Shown one piece after another: positions 1 through 9,398 of a DNA stretch of 35,289 nucleotides. The stretch covers positions 1 to 35,289 of the forward strand of contig JAPLLA010000059.1 of assembly GCA_026387795.1 (NCBI GenBank). The letters are read 5' to 3'. Made by a program: the position numbers and the translations under genes. The stretch is from Candidatus Saganbacteria bacterium (GTDB lineage: Bacteria; Margulisbacteria; WOR-1; JAPLLA01). The notes beneath the pieces were generated by a model that saw only the letters and a program-made list of their open reading frames with translations, was not told the origin of the DNA and ran no database searches. Position 1 is the first letter of the stretch, and every line of letters begins with the position of its first letter.

Positions 1-531
1 AGCTGTCCTGTCCTGAAAAAATGATCCACCTTGGATGGTGAGCTTTTTTGAAAAAGCTGATAAACAATAATACTAATTACTGAACCGATCAAAAGGCCCG
101 CAACCGGAGAAACAATAATAAATGATACTGTTTTTATGATCCCTCCCCACAACAATGATTTTATTCCCCCTTTTACCATTGCCGCACCAATCATCCCCCC
201 AATAAGCGCATGCGAAGAACTGGTAGGAAGACCCAAGTACCAGGCAGTAAAATTCCAACTGCAGGCACCTATTAAAGCACCAAAAACAATCCCTTTATCT
301 ATAATAGCTATACTCACAATCCCTGTACCAATTGTATTAGCAACATGCACTCCAAAAAAGAGAAAAGCAATAAAATTAAAAAATGCTGCCCATGCAACAG
401 CCAATTTCGGAGTCAGAACTCTTGTTGCAACAATAGTAGCAACAGAATTCCCTGCTAGCTGAATCGTTAAAACCATTCAGAAAATCAAAAGTAAGTGCCA
501 GTAGAATTAAAAGAACAATAGCTAAGGTCAT
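1..531 (-). pseudogene. PiT-family inorganic phosphate transporter, partial (runs off window start) and frame-disrupted
   Basis: Minus-strand reading gives MTLAIVLLILLALTFDFLNGFNDSA, then after a frame change NSVATIVATRVLTPKLAVAWAAFFNFIAFLFFGVHVANTIGTGIVSIAIIDKGIVFGALIGACSWNFTAWYLGLPTSSSHALIGGMIGAAMVKGG, typical of PiT. A net 7-nt insertion at about 450-456 breaks the frame. Adjacent to a DUF47 gene as usual. Confidence 0.8.
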
Positions 532-534
532 AGA

Positions 535-1167
535 TTAAGTATGTTTTACCAGGATCGTGTCAACTACATGTGCAACATCTTCACAAATATCGAGAACAGT
601 TTCCGCATCTTGATAGATTTCTTTCCACTTAATAACTTCAATGGGATTTGTTTCGGACTCAAAAAGTTCCGCTAAAAGCTCATCCCTCATTGCATCTCCA
701 ACATTTTCCAGGCGATTGACCTCAACACATGCTTCAAGTATAGCTTTGGGTTTTTTTACATTACTTAAGCCATTAACTGCCCTGGCTACTGCCTGGACCG
801 ACTCTTCAATCACTGCTGCAAATTCCACTAAACCTTTATCAACCTTGGATATTTTATAAATCTTCATATGGCTGGCAATGGCATTGATAATATCAACGAT
901 ATCATCAATCTGTATAGTCAAATTATGGATATCTTCACGGTCAAAAGGAGCAATAAAACATTTATTGAGCTGGTCAATAATTTTATGTGCTACATCATCT
1001 GCTCTGTTTTCAATGTGGTGGATTTTGTCCAGTGAATGGTGATCAACGCTCCCCTTTAAAACCATTTCCTTAAAATAGGCTGCTGCTTCTACCGCACAGT
1101 CCACTTGTTCTTTGAAAAGTTCAAAAAAGCTAAAGTCTTTAGGGAAAAGCCTAAAAATCATCGTCAA
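535..1167 (-). CDS. DUF47/PhoU-like phosphate transport regulator
   Basis: 210 aa ORF; FFELFKEQVDCAVEAAAYFKEMV...IENRADDVAHKIIDQLNKCFIAPFDREDIHNL is DUF47-like; directly upstream of the PiT gene. Confidence 0.88.
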   Translation of the reverse strand: MTMIFRLFPKDFSFFELFKEQVDCAVEAAAYFKEMVLKGSVDHHSLDKIHHIENRADDVAHKIIDQLNKCFIAPFDREDIHNLTIQIDDIVDIINAIASHMKIYKISKVDKGLVEFAAVIEESVQAVARAVNGLSNVKKPKAILEACVEVNRLENVGDAMRDELLAELFESETNPIEVIKWKEIYQDAETVLDICEDVAHVVDTILVKHT

Positions 1168-1247
1168 ATCCTTTCTTCCAAAACGCGTTTATTATCGCAC
1201 ATCAAGACCTTTTTGCCAATTGCCATTTGCTAATTGCAATCTATTTT

Positions 1248-1356
1248 TAATTCGTCCATAATATTTGAATGATTTTCACGGGATTTCTCTGGATCTATCC
1301 TGAGAGATCCGAGACAATCAAAATCCAGTGATAAGATCAGGGAAACAGGGATTAAG
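1248..1356. repeat. Imperfect palindromic intergenic element, related to the element at 5052-5320
   Basis: Right arm gacaatcaaaatccagtgataagatcagggaaacagggatta resembles gacaatcatatttagtgataaaagtttcgggaaacaaggattta at about 5279-5321; partial inverted left arm and a central ggatttctct/agagatcc hairpin. Confidence 0.4.
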
Positions 1357-1367
1357 GAAAAATACAG

Positions 1368-2012
1368 GTGATGATTAAAATAAAAGAGCCGACAAGCGCA
1401 TTGCTCCATTTCCTTGGCATAGTTTTTTCTATCGCAGCACTTGTTATATTACTTCTCGCAAGCTTAGATTCTCCATGGAAGGTCATCTCTTCCGCAATTT
1501 TCGGCACCACCTTAATTCTGCTCTACACCTTTAGCACCTTGTACCACACCTTTCCTCTGCAGTGGGAAGGGAAAAACCAGCTTTGGAGAAAACTGGACCA
1601 CATTGCAATCTATCTTTTAATTGCCGGAACCTATACGCCTTTCTGCCTGGTGACGATTAGAGGACCGTGGGGATGGACCTTGTTTGGAATCGCATGGGGA
1701 CTGGCTTTAATCGGTATTACAATGCAATCCATCTATATCAATGCAAACAGAATCATCACTACCCTAATCTACTTTGGCATGGGATGGATGGTGGTAATTG
1801 TAATCCGGCCCTTGTCCGAAGCCCTGCCTTTAAACGCCATTTACCTGCTCATTGCCGCAGGTGCTGTTTATACATTGGGAGGAATAATCTATGCTTTTAA
1901 AAAACCAAACCTTGGAAAATACTTTGGGTTTCACGAACTCTGGCATATCTTCGTACTATCAGGATCATTCCTGGATTTTCTGGCAATCTACCTATACGTA
2001 ATAAAAAGCTAA
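1368..2012 (+). CDS. Hemolysin III / PAQR-family membrane protein
   Basis: 214 aa, multiple TM; SALLHFLGIVFSIAALVILL...TFSTLYHTFP...LDHIAIYLLIAGTYTPF...FHELWHIFVLSGSFLDFLAIYLYV. Confidence 0.92.
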   Translation: MMIKIKEPTSALLHFLGIVFSIAALVILLLASLDSPWKVISSAIFGTTLILLYTFSTLYHTFPLQWEGKNQLWRKLDHIAIYLLIAGTYTPFCLVTIRGPWGWTLFGIAWGLALIGITMQSIYINANRIITTLIYFGMGWMVVIVIRPLSEALPLNAIYLLIAAGAVYTLGGIIYAFKKPNLGKYFGFHELWHIFVLSGSFLDFLAIYLYVIKS

Positions 2013-2950
2013 GCAGCAAGCAGAACAGATGGAAGCTGATACGTAGGATGAATACCGGTACCTATCAACTGTTGCTCAAAATTAGCAATCGGGCCACGAA
2101 TCTCCCCTCGATCAATTGCTCCAGAAATTCCGCTTTCAACTAATAAGCAATCAAATCCAGCCATCGTAGCTCCGGCAATATCTTCATAGCGGTTATCTCC
2201 AACAAAAAGCACTGCAGATTTTGGGATCCCTCTGGCTTCCAATGCAGCTGCCAACATATTAAACATCCCTTGCGCAGGCTTGCCAATGATAACCGGCTCT
2301 ACTCCAGTATAACCCCTAATAATCATGGCCGTAGATTCTACTCCCACCGAAATCCCGCGCGGCTCCTCGCTAAAATACGGTACCATGCGGTCCGTAGTAC
2401 TCTGCACTACATGTGCATTACTAGCAATCACCGCATTAACCGCTGCATCCAATCTTTTTTGGTTAAAAAATGTTGGATTTTCTCCAACAATAACCACTGA
2501 AGCTTTCCTATAATCTTTCATAATATTTGAATCAGGGATAGTTCTAAGCCCTGCCATTCTCGCATATTTTTTTGTCCCCGCATTTCCCAGGCAAATCGCA
2601 TAACTTCCTTCCAGCCTATTTTCTGCAACATATAAAGCCAGTACTTGTCCGGAAGTAAAAATTAAATCGAGCGGGATATGGACCCCTTTCCCTTGCCAAT
2701 TTCTCTGGATCTCTTCCGGCATCTCGGCACTGGCATTAGAAGCTACTGCAATCTGCTTGCCTTGCCGCAAAATCTCTCTTAATGTTAGTTCTACCCCAGG
2801 ATAAGCTCCCATGCGACCGCGCAAAACACCATAGGAATCAAGAGAAAGGACTTTATACTGGCTGATCAGATCACGCATTGAAACGTCTCGCTTGGTAGGA
2901 GGAAGCGGTTTTGGCGGCTTCAATTCCATTGCCGGGAAAAATATGAGCAT
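2009..2950 (-). CDS. HAD superfamily class IIA (NagD-like) hydrolase
   Basis: 313 aa; LSLDSYGVLRG motif I, VASNAS motif II, GKPAQGMF and VLFVGDNRYEDIAGATMAGFDCLLVESG motif IV. Confidence 0.85.
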   Translation of the reverse strand: MLIFFPAMELKPPKPLPPTKRDVSMRDLISQYKVLSLDSYGVLRGRMGAYPGVELTLREILRQGKQIAVASNASAEMPEEIQRNWQGKGVHIPLDLIFTSGQVLALYVAENRLEGSYAICLGNAGTKKYARMAGLRTIPDSNIMKDYRKASVVIVGENPTFFNQKRLDAAVNAVIASNAHVVQSTTDRMVPYFSEEPRGISVGVESTAMIIRGYTGVEPVIIGKPAQGMFNMLAAALEARGIPKSAVLFVGDNRYEDIAGATMAGFDCLLVESGISGAIDRGEIRGPIANFEQQLIGTGIHPTYQLPSVLLAA

Positions 2951-3022
2951 ATAATCTCCTCATATATTTATCGGCAATTATAAAACAAATTTCACTCTAA
3001 AAAAATATATTAAATGGACGAA

Positions 3023-3982
3023 TTAGTTCCCTTTACCCTTAGCAACCGCTGCATCAACAATAGAACCTTCAAGCACTGCGCATTTTTCCAGATAATCTTT
3101 AAAATTAACGTCGCTTACTGTCCCACCATGCAGCGTATCAGGATCAGCAGTCCAGTCGTAACGCGCATTTTCTCCAATAGAACCCACGCCATCCAGAGTA
3201 AAGTTTTTATCCAGGTTTACAGTTACAGTATCTTTGGCAGAAACGTTTCCGTTGCCATCATCATTATATCCTGCGTATATTCTCATCAATTCCATCCCAG
3301 AGTCATTGGGCATTTTCATGAGATACATATTATTTTCCCCATTGTGCCCAACCGTAAGATGCACAACAAGCGTGGCATCGGCACCTAGGTCCTGGGTAAT
3401 CCTTGGATATTTAAAAGAATTCCCCATTTGCGCCATGGCGTTGTTTGCAATCCCCATCCCAAAAGCACCCACTCCTCCCCCAGTAACCTTAAACTCCCGG
3501 GCTGGGATCATCGGGATCATCCGGTATTTTACCGTTTGTTTCTTGACAAAATAATAAGTGATAAAATCTTCGGTTTCGTTCCCCGCAAGTTCCTGAAAGT
3601 TCTTGTCCGCTTTTACATCGGCATAAGGAACAACGCTATAACCTGCATCCGTCAGTTTTTTCACAAAAACATCGTAAAGATAGTTTGAGCCCTGCGCATA
3701 AACCGGATCTTCAAATTGCAAGGACCTGATATAGTCGGTATTATAATCTTCCTCTTCAAACCCGGTTAAATAAGAGACCGTAAATTCCGCTATAGCCACT
3801 TTCTTTATTTTCCCCAAAACACCGGGATCCCCGGTCACATACTCATCTGCAATCTGTTTTTGCACTTCTGGCTTCCCAATATCCGCAACATTAAAAACCT
3901 GGGCCCCTTCTGCTAAACCCGCAAACATTAAAATTAAACTTACCGCCACTACCACCAGTGCGATTCTCGTTTTCATGAACAT
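3023..3982 (-). CDS. Secreted hypothetical protein
   Basis: 319 aa with N-terminal signal peptide (MFMKTRIALVVVAVSLILMFAGLAEGAQ); upstream aggtggag-like RBS region; no recognised family. Confidence 0.7.
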   Translation of the reverse strand: MFMKTRIALVVVAVSLILMFAGLAEGAQVFNVADIGKPEVQKQIADEYVTGDPGVLGKIKKVAIAEFTVSYLTGFEEEDYNTDYIRSLQFEDPVYAQGSNYLYDVFVKKLTDAGYSVVPYADVKADKNFQELAGNETEDFITYYFVKKQTVKYRMIPMIPAREFKVTGGGVGAFGMGIANNAMAQMGNSFKYPRITQDLGADATLVVHLTVGHNGENNMYLMKMPNDSGMELMRIYAGYNDDGNGNVSAKDTVTVNLDKNFTLDGVGSIGENARYDWTADPDTLHGGTVSDVNFKDYLEKCAVLEGSIVDAAVAKGKGN

Positions 3983-4023
3983 CTCCCTCTCTTTCGGAGC
4001 AACTATTCAGATATCTCGATAAA

Positions 4024-4090
4024 CCCCACACTAAAGTGTGGGGAATAGCCTATAAGGAGAATAAGTAATTCCCCATACTTCAGTATGGGG
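4024..4090. repeat. Paired 20-nt hairpins (palindrome family 1, copy 1)
   Basis: CCCCACACT-AA-AGTGTGGGG (4024-4043) and CCCCATACT-TC-AGTATGGGG (4071-4090); perfect 9-bp stems with 2-nt loops. Confidence 0.9.
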
Positions 4091-4151
4091 ATCCCCACCT
4101 GAATAGTTAATATTTGCCTTTCGGCTAATATTATACCCCCACAACTCCCCC

Positions 4152-4180
4152 TTGCAAATTACTTTTCGAATCTATATAAT
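4152..4180 (+). promoter_or_regulatory. Sigma70-type promoter for the short Cys-rich peptide gene
   Basis: TTGCAA (4152-4157), 17-nt spacer, TATAAT (4175-4180). Confidence 0.65.
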
Positions 4181-4240
4181 CTTACCTATCTAAACAGAGC
4201 TTCGAATTCAGAATAATTTGGACCAAGGAGGAATAAAAAA

Positions 4241-4441
4241 ATGAAAACAGAATACGAAGTTCCCAGCTTAATAACTCTTAGTAAATTACCCGCACCCACT
4301 AGCGGGGAAACTTGTAACAGCACAGGTCTTGCTGCTACTGGTCCGCTTTGCAACAACGTTGGGGGTAATGCTACAGGCGATTGCAATGTTACCGGAGGCA
4401 AGGCTACAACTTTATGTAATCCTGTCGGTGGATACCACTGA
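4241..4441 (+). CDS. Putative RiPP precursor peptide (YxxPxL leader, Cys-Asn repeats)
   Basis: 66 aa MKTEYEVPSLITLSKLPAPTSGETCNSTGLAATGPLCNNVGGNATGDCNVTGGKATTLCNPVGGYH; strong SD AAGGAGG at 4225-4231; consensus promoter upstream; YEVPSL fits the YxxPxL leader motif. Confidence 0.65.
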   Translation: MKTEYEVPSLITLSKLPAPTSGETCNSTGLAATGPLCNNVGGNATGDCNVTGGKATTLCNPVGGYH

Positions 4442-4486
4442 TCATAATATTTTTTCACTAATTAAAAGCTAAAAGGAGGATATTCA

Positions 4487-5032
4487 ATGAAAATATTAAA
4501 ATGGATCCTGATTGTGATCGTGGTTCTGGTTCTTATTCTTGCAGGTTTCCTGGCATATCTCGGAGCATTTAGCTCGGTAAAAGTAGTGGAAAAAGAAATG
4601 GGCCCCTACACTGTTGTATATGAGCGTTTCGTAGGGCCATATCAGGAAACAGGCAAGGTATTTGATAAGGTCTATAAATCATTAGCGGCAGACAAAATAC
4701 AAACCACAGTTGGTATCGGAGTTTATTATGATGATCCTAAAACGACCCCAGCAGACAAGTTCCGCAGTGACTGCGGTTCTGCCATTGCAAATAAAGACCT
4801 TGCTAAAGTAAAAGCTTTGAAAAAATACAAGATCATGCCGATCGCAAAAAAACGGTGCTTAGTAGTGGAATTCCCGATGAAAAATATGCTCTCATACATG
4901 ATCGGGCCTATGAAGGCTTATCCGGAACTTGGTAAATATGCGGCAGTAAATAAGATAAAGGTTTCCCTTGTTTACGAAGTGTATGACATGGCTGCCCATA
5001 AAGCTTATTATGTTATGCAGGTTAAGAAATAA
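4487..5032 (+). CDS. Membrane-anchored GyrI-like/SOUL-like small-molecule-binding domain protein
   Basis: 181 aa; SD aaaggagg upstream; N-terminal TM helix; GPYTVVYERFVGPYQETGKVFDKVY...GVYYDDPKTTP...RCLVVEFPMKN resembles GyrI-like domains. Confidence 0.65.
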   Translation: MKILKWILIVIVVLVLILAGFLAYLGAFSSVKVVEKEMGPYTVVYERFVGPYQETGKVFDKVYKSLAADKIQTTVGIGVYYDDPKTTPADKFRSDCGSAIANKDLAKVKALKKYKIMPIAKKRCLVVEFPMKNMLSYMIGPMKAYPELGKYAAVNKIKVSLVYEVYDMAAHKAYYVMQVKK

Positions 5033-5051
5033 GGGTATAATATTAAGAATT

Positions 5052-5320
5052 AAATCCCTTGTTCTCTAATTTTCTCACTAAATTTGATTGTCACTAACAA
5101 TCCCAAAGTATTAATCGCTAAATTTTACCCGGATCTACACTAATACCACCAATTATTAAGGTTTATTTTAAGAAGAATGATTCTAAGAAAATAGAAAACT
5201 TTGAGTTTACTCTTTTCTTAGAGTGATCCGTGCAGATCTGGGAAGCATTTAGCGATTACTTTTCCGGGAAACTTCGGGACAATCATATTTAGTGATAAAA
5301 GTTTCGGGAAACAAGGATTT
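5052..5320. repeat. Long (about 270 bp) imperfect inverted-repeat element
   Basis: Left arm aaatcccttgttc...tcactaaatttgattgtc...aatcgctaaattttacccggatct pairs with right arm agatctgggaagcatttagcgatt...gacaatcatatttagtga...aaacaaggattt; central tctaagaaaa/ttttcttaga hairpin. Confidence 0.7.
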
Positions 5321-5336
5321 ACTTTTTTTTACACAC

Positions 5337-6128
5337 CTAAAGTTTAGCTAAGTCCTGCAAAATCACCTTAAAAGCATCCGGTGTAACACATACTGAACCG
5401 CTGAATGGATACTCCATCGCCATAATAGTAAACAGAATAAGCCCGATCAGCGCTGCTAAAAGCGAAACCATGATCAGTTGAGGGAGAAAATTTTCTGTGC
5501 CCAAAAACAGCGGAAAAAGGATTGTAATAATCCCGCCTGCAACCAATACAAACCAAAGGATCGGATGGATCCCAACCCTGGAATCATAAATACGCAGCCT
5601 GCGCAATTCGCTCGCTTCGTTCTTTTTCCGCAAAGTCTCCGCAAAAAAGAGCTTCTCCGTATCTGTTTTTGGCTGGTAGCTCCCATAGATCTGCCAAAGA
5701 TGGTTGGAAAGTTCCTGCACATGCTCGCTTCTCTCCCCTCGGGCCAAAAGAGGCCATTCTTCTTTAATAATTGCATCCACATAACTATCCAAAGTAGAAT
5801 GCAGCTCCCGCTGGAAAGCAGGAGAAAAAGCAACTGAATCCCTATAGAGCGCTCCCAAGCAATTTGCCTCTCTGGTTACATTGGTATTTGCCTGATCAAA
5901 GCTCTGCCAAGTCACAATCACCATAAAAGCAAGAAGAACAGCATAAATCACCCCGATCGTTGAGAAAATAAAACCAGCCACATCATTATGCAGTTTTAAA
6001 GTATTGTGCGGAACAAATTTGCGGACCAAGAAAACCCCTGCTATAGAAAGCCCCACAAAACCTAAAATTATCACCATACCAATAACAACTGTCGGCACAT
6101 TCAATAAGATCGATTGGATTAACGGCAT
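5337..6128 (-). CDS. DUF4239 membrane protein
   Basis: 263 aa; HNDVAGFIFSTIGVIYAVLLAFMVIVTWQSFDQANTNVTREANCLGALYRD and C-terminal TM pair followed by MEYPFSGSVCVTPDAF, typical of DUF4239. Confidence 0.85.
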   Translation of the reverse strand: MPLIQSILLNVPTVVIGMVIILGFVGLSIAGVFLVRKFVPHNTLKLHNDVAGFIFSTIGVIYAVLLAFMVIVTWQSFDQANTNVTREANCLGALYRDSVAFSPAFQRELHSTLDSYVDAIIKEEWPLLARGERSEHVQELSNHLWQIYGSYQPKTDTEKLFFAETLRKKNEASELRRLRIYDSRVGIHPILWFVLVAGGIITILFPLFLGTENFLPQLIMVSLLAALIGLILFTIMAMEYPFSGSVCVTPDAFKVILQDLAKL

Positions 6129-6167
6129 TTTTTATTTCCTCCTTTTATGCTGAGCTCTGTCGAGGGG

Positions 6168-7946
6168 TTACCACCCGCCGCCGCCACCACCACCGCCTCC
6201 TCCACCCCCTCCTCCACTCCCCCCGCCACTCGAAGGGCTACTTCCTAGCGATGAAGACATGTCACCCATCATGGAATTAAAACCACCGGACATTTGATCC
6301 ACGCTAAAACTTCTACCGGCACCTCCACCACCACTTTCCCCTCCACCAAAGCCAGGAAAAGATTGGGTGGTAAGCGTAGTACCACCATCACCAGTAAAAG
6401 TAGAATGGTACCAAACCGGAGCCAAGGCCCCAATCAGAGCAAATTTCTTTACCCAGCCACGGTCCACCCCAAAAGCAATCGCATATGGAAGATATGCTTC
6501 AAATTTATCTTGATCTTTATCGTCCAGCCAATCGGACTCCAAATAATGCTTAAAAGCGAGCCATTCTTCTTTTGCCCGGGATCCAGCCAAGGTTTTTCTG
6601 GGCATAGCATGAGCAAAGCCTCCTACTACCAAAGCAGCAAGTACCAAACCCTCTCCCACCGGCAAGAAAAATATAGAATTAGAAGAAAGTACAAATCTAA
6701 ACGCTATCATTACTATCCCAATCACAAACAGAAAAGCTGCAATAATATAGTATTTTGAAGTCACTTTACGCGGATCCTCCTCAAAAAAACCTTGTTTCAT
6801 TGCTCCGCTGTAAATTGAATCTTTAATTTTATCCACATGCGTATAAAATTTATTTTTTAAGTCCGAAAGCTTAACCGTATCTCCCAGTTTAGGGACCCCA
6901 AACAATCCTTTTAAAACTTCCATCTCATATGGGGCAAGACCTTGAGGGATTTTTCTAAGCCAAAACTGAAAATCGCGGGAAGCAAAAATCCAGGTCTTAT
7001 GGTTTTCTTCTGTAATCTCTATGTAGCCGCGGCGGGAGAGGTCAATGATGGTAGCAATGATTTCTTTCATATCCGCCCGCTCATCGATGAGCGTTCCAGC
7101 CAACGCAGGAGCCAGGTCCGTTGGCGGGGCAATAATGTTTTTCTTTACCCCTTTGACCTCATAATCTTTACCCAGCCTAAAATACAACCTAGTCATAACC
7201 AACAGCGCTGTTAAAAGAAAAACAAAAGGGATAAAAAGCGCAATCTTCTTTTTAACCGCTTTCTGGACCAAAACATTGCGCGACACCATTCCTGCAGGAA
7301 AATCCGCTTTAATCTCAAACACCTGTCCGGGTGCAATGTCCCGGCCTGTAAAAAAGAGAGTCTGGCTATCCAGCATTTTCCAATAAGCACCTGGAGCACC
7401 GCAATAAAAAACCACGGAAAGTTTACCCTGTGGAATTGGATCTGGAAAATGAAGTTTTCCAGAAGCATTCTTTACCACCCCATCCCTCTCCTCAAAAAGT
7501 GCCTTCCAGTAGAACTGGTCATATCCATCATAAGCTGAAATTAATCCGTGAACCTTATACTTAACAGTAAAAATCTTATGCGTATTATTGTAAGAAGGCT
7601 CGTTTGGCCAGCGCGAGCGCCATTTAATTTTTTTTCTTCCGCTATAAAGGTTTTCAACTACAAAACAATATTTATCCAGGCTTCCTTCTTTATAGTGCAG
7701 GTCCCCTTCCCAGAGTTCAATGTTAGAGACAGAATCAATCCCGGCCGTCCCAAGCTCGCGGTATCCCCCATTCCAGTCACCATCAAAAACATATTCCTGC
7801 TTTTCGGTAATATCTACAGAAGCATCCTTATTGATAAAAGCATCTACATCGATAGATTCCCAGTAGAGGCTCCGAGCATGAGAAACAGAAGGATAAAAAA
7901 TGAAGCAGCAAAAGATAAAAAAAGAAAGAAACAGCTTTATCCCCAT
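6168..7946 (-). CDS. DUF2207 domain membrane protein with poly-Gly C-terminus
   Basis: Signal peptide MGIKLFLSFFIFCCFIFYPSVSHA; SVDITEKQEYVFDGDWNGGYRELG...; TM domains; GGGSGGGGGGGGGGGGGGW tail. ORF track start 8027 is probably too far upstream. Confidence 0.85.
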   Translation of the reverse strand: MGIKLFLSFFIFCCFIFYPSVSHARSLYWESIDVDAFINKDASVDITEKQEYVFDGDWNGGYRELGTAGIDSVSNIELWEGDLHYKEGSLDKYCFVVENLYSGRKKIKWRSRWPNEPSYNNTHKIFTVKYKVHGLISAYDGYDQFYWKALFEERDGVVKNASGKLHFPDPIPQGKLSVVFYCGAPGAYWKMLDSQTLFFTGRDIAPGQVFEIKADFPAGMVSRNVLVQKAVKKKIALFIPFVFLLTALLVMTRLYFRLGKDYEVKGVKKNIIAPPTDLAPALAGTLIDERADMKEIIATIIDLSRRGYIEITEENHKTWIFASRDFQFWLRKIPQGLAPYEMEVLKGLFGVPKLGDTVKLSDLKNKFYTHVDKIKDSIYSGAMKQGFFEEDPRKVTSKYYIIAAFLFVIGIVMIAFRFVLSSNSIFFLPVGEGLVLAALVVGGFAHAMPRKTLAGSRAKEEWLAFKHYLESDWLDDKDQDKFEAYLPYAIAFGVDRGWVKKFALIGALAPVWYHSTFTGDGGTTLTTQSFPGFGGGESGGGGAGRSFSVDQMSGGFNSMMGDMSSSLGSSPSSGGGSGGGGGGGGGGGGGGW

Positions 7947-7998
7947 ATTGAAATATGGGGAATTTATTACTGAACATTCCCCAGAATTGATTCTGGGG
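7941..7998. repeat. Paired 20-nt hairpins (palindrome family 1, copy 2)
   Basis: CCCCATATT-GA-AATATGGGG (7941-7960) and CCCCAGAAT-TG-ATTCTGGGG (7979-7998). Confidence 0.9.
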
Positions 7999-8030
7999 TG
8001 CATTCCTACCCAATCAATCAAAAACATGGT

Positions 8031-9284
8031 TTATATTTGTTTTACTACCACTTTTACAGGAATCAAGGCCGGAGCACTTGCTTTTACATAAACATCTACC
8101 CTGGTAGGGTCTGTCGGGTGAGGAAAGACCTTTGTAATTTCTGCCTTGGCAATAGATTCAAACAAAAGGTCAAATTGGGCTGTAACCACTTCCAAGGAAA
8201 CACCTTCATCAATAACCCCTATTTTTTGAAGTAGAGGGATCAAGCGTTCCTTGCTAATCAAAGGAGAAGATTCTACTTTGTAGTCCCCCCCAGGCAAAGT
8301 AAACTTTAATCCTTCCAAAACAATTACCGGCCTATTTATATAATCCGCAGTAATATTATTGTTAATAATAGCTTCGGCCACGGTTTTTCCTGCTTCCTTG
8401 TAAGAACTTTGTTCCACAAAAAGACCACCGGGCTGTATCAATTCATAATCGATCTTATCTCCCTTAACATTAACAAGCAGGTAATGATAAAACCCCCCTT
8501 TGTCAGGGGTCGTTTGCAGCGGCACCCCTGCTCCACCCAAAGTATAAAAAGGAACATTAAAGGCTTCTTCAGTGCCAAGCTGAAAACTCTCATCTTCCTT
8601 ATAATAAAGATGTTCGTGGCCGGCAAAAACAGCATTAACCTTGTATCTAGCAAGCATGTCGATTACTTCCTTGCGGTTGGTCTCACTGCTAAAATTTTGC
8701 TCTACAATGGAAATGGCCTCAAAAGTGTTTACCGGCACATTGGAAAAAAGCGGTCTGTGCATAAAAACAAAAACCGACCGGCCTCCTTTGGCTTGCTCTA
8801 ATTGGGCTTCCAGCCATTTTAGCTGGTCAGGCCCAATTTGCCCCTCATAACTGGGAAGTTCTGTATTTAACACAATAAAAGTAGCTCTCTTATAGCCAAA
8901 AGAAAAGTAAGGGTCCTTTTGGTTAAAAGTATCGGAAAACAATTTCGACCCGAGTACACCTTGCAGATCATGGTTACCTGGCACACAATAGAGTTTTGGG
9001 ATCAGGTTTTTTAGATCCTCTTTTACATTGTTATATTCTACTTTCAGCTCTTCATCAGAATCCCCATAACCCCACACCACATCCCCTGTATGCATCACAA
9101 AATCCGGGTTGATCAAGCTTGATTCTTCTATGATCCTTTTAAAAATCAGAGGAGTAGATGAGGATGGAAGCGCAACCCTGGAATCACCAAACACTATGAA
9201 ACGGAAATCTTCGTTTTCAACTGCGAAAGATGCAAACTGGAACAAAAAGACAAAAATCAAAAGAAGAAAAAATATTTTTTTCAT
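8031..9284 (-). CDS. Secreted calcineurin-like metallophosphoesterase
   Basis: 417 aa; signal peptide; motifs FGDSR, HTGDVVWGYG, PGNHDLQG, FMHRPLF, FAGHEHLY. Confidence 0.92.
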   Translation of the reverse strand: MKKIFFLLLIFVFLFQFASFAVENEDFRFIVFGDSRVALPSSSTPLIFKRIIEESSLINPDFVMHTGDVVWGYGDSDEELKVEYNNVKEDLKNLIPKLYCVPGNHDLQGVLGSKLFSDTFNQKDPYFSFGYKRATFIVLNTELPSYEGQIGPDQLKWLEAQLEQAKGGRSVFVFMHRPLFSNVPVNTFEAISIVEQNFSSETNRKEVIDMLARYKVNAVFAGHEHLYYKEDESFQLGTEEAFNVPFYTLGGAGVPLQTTPDKGGFYHYLLVNVKGDKIDYELIQPGGLFVEQSSYKEAGKTVAEAIINNNITADYINRPVIVLEGLKFTLPGGDYKVESSPLISKERLIPLLQKIGVIDEGVSLEVVTAQFDLLFESIAKAEITKVFPHPTDPTRVDVYVKASAPALIPVKVVVKQI

Positions 9285-9398
9285 GGTCAGTATACCCCCT
9301 TATTAGCTCGGCTTCTTTTCTTTTTGCTATTTTAACACACTACACCACAACAAAAAATAGTTTTTACGCTTTTACAAACAAATGCTATAATATGCAGC

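Noticed and set aside
136-462. Plus-strand 108-aa ORF
   Set aside because: Antisense of the PiT transporter gene, whose minus-strand translation matches a known family.
4186-4458. Minus-strand ORF of 90 aa opposite the Cys-rich peptide
   Set aside because: Antisense of a repeat-rich coding sequence; the plus-strand ORF has promoter and SD and the minus-strand ORF does not.
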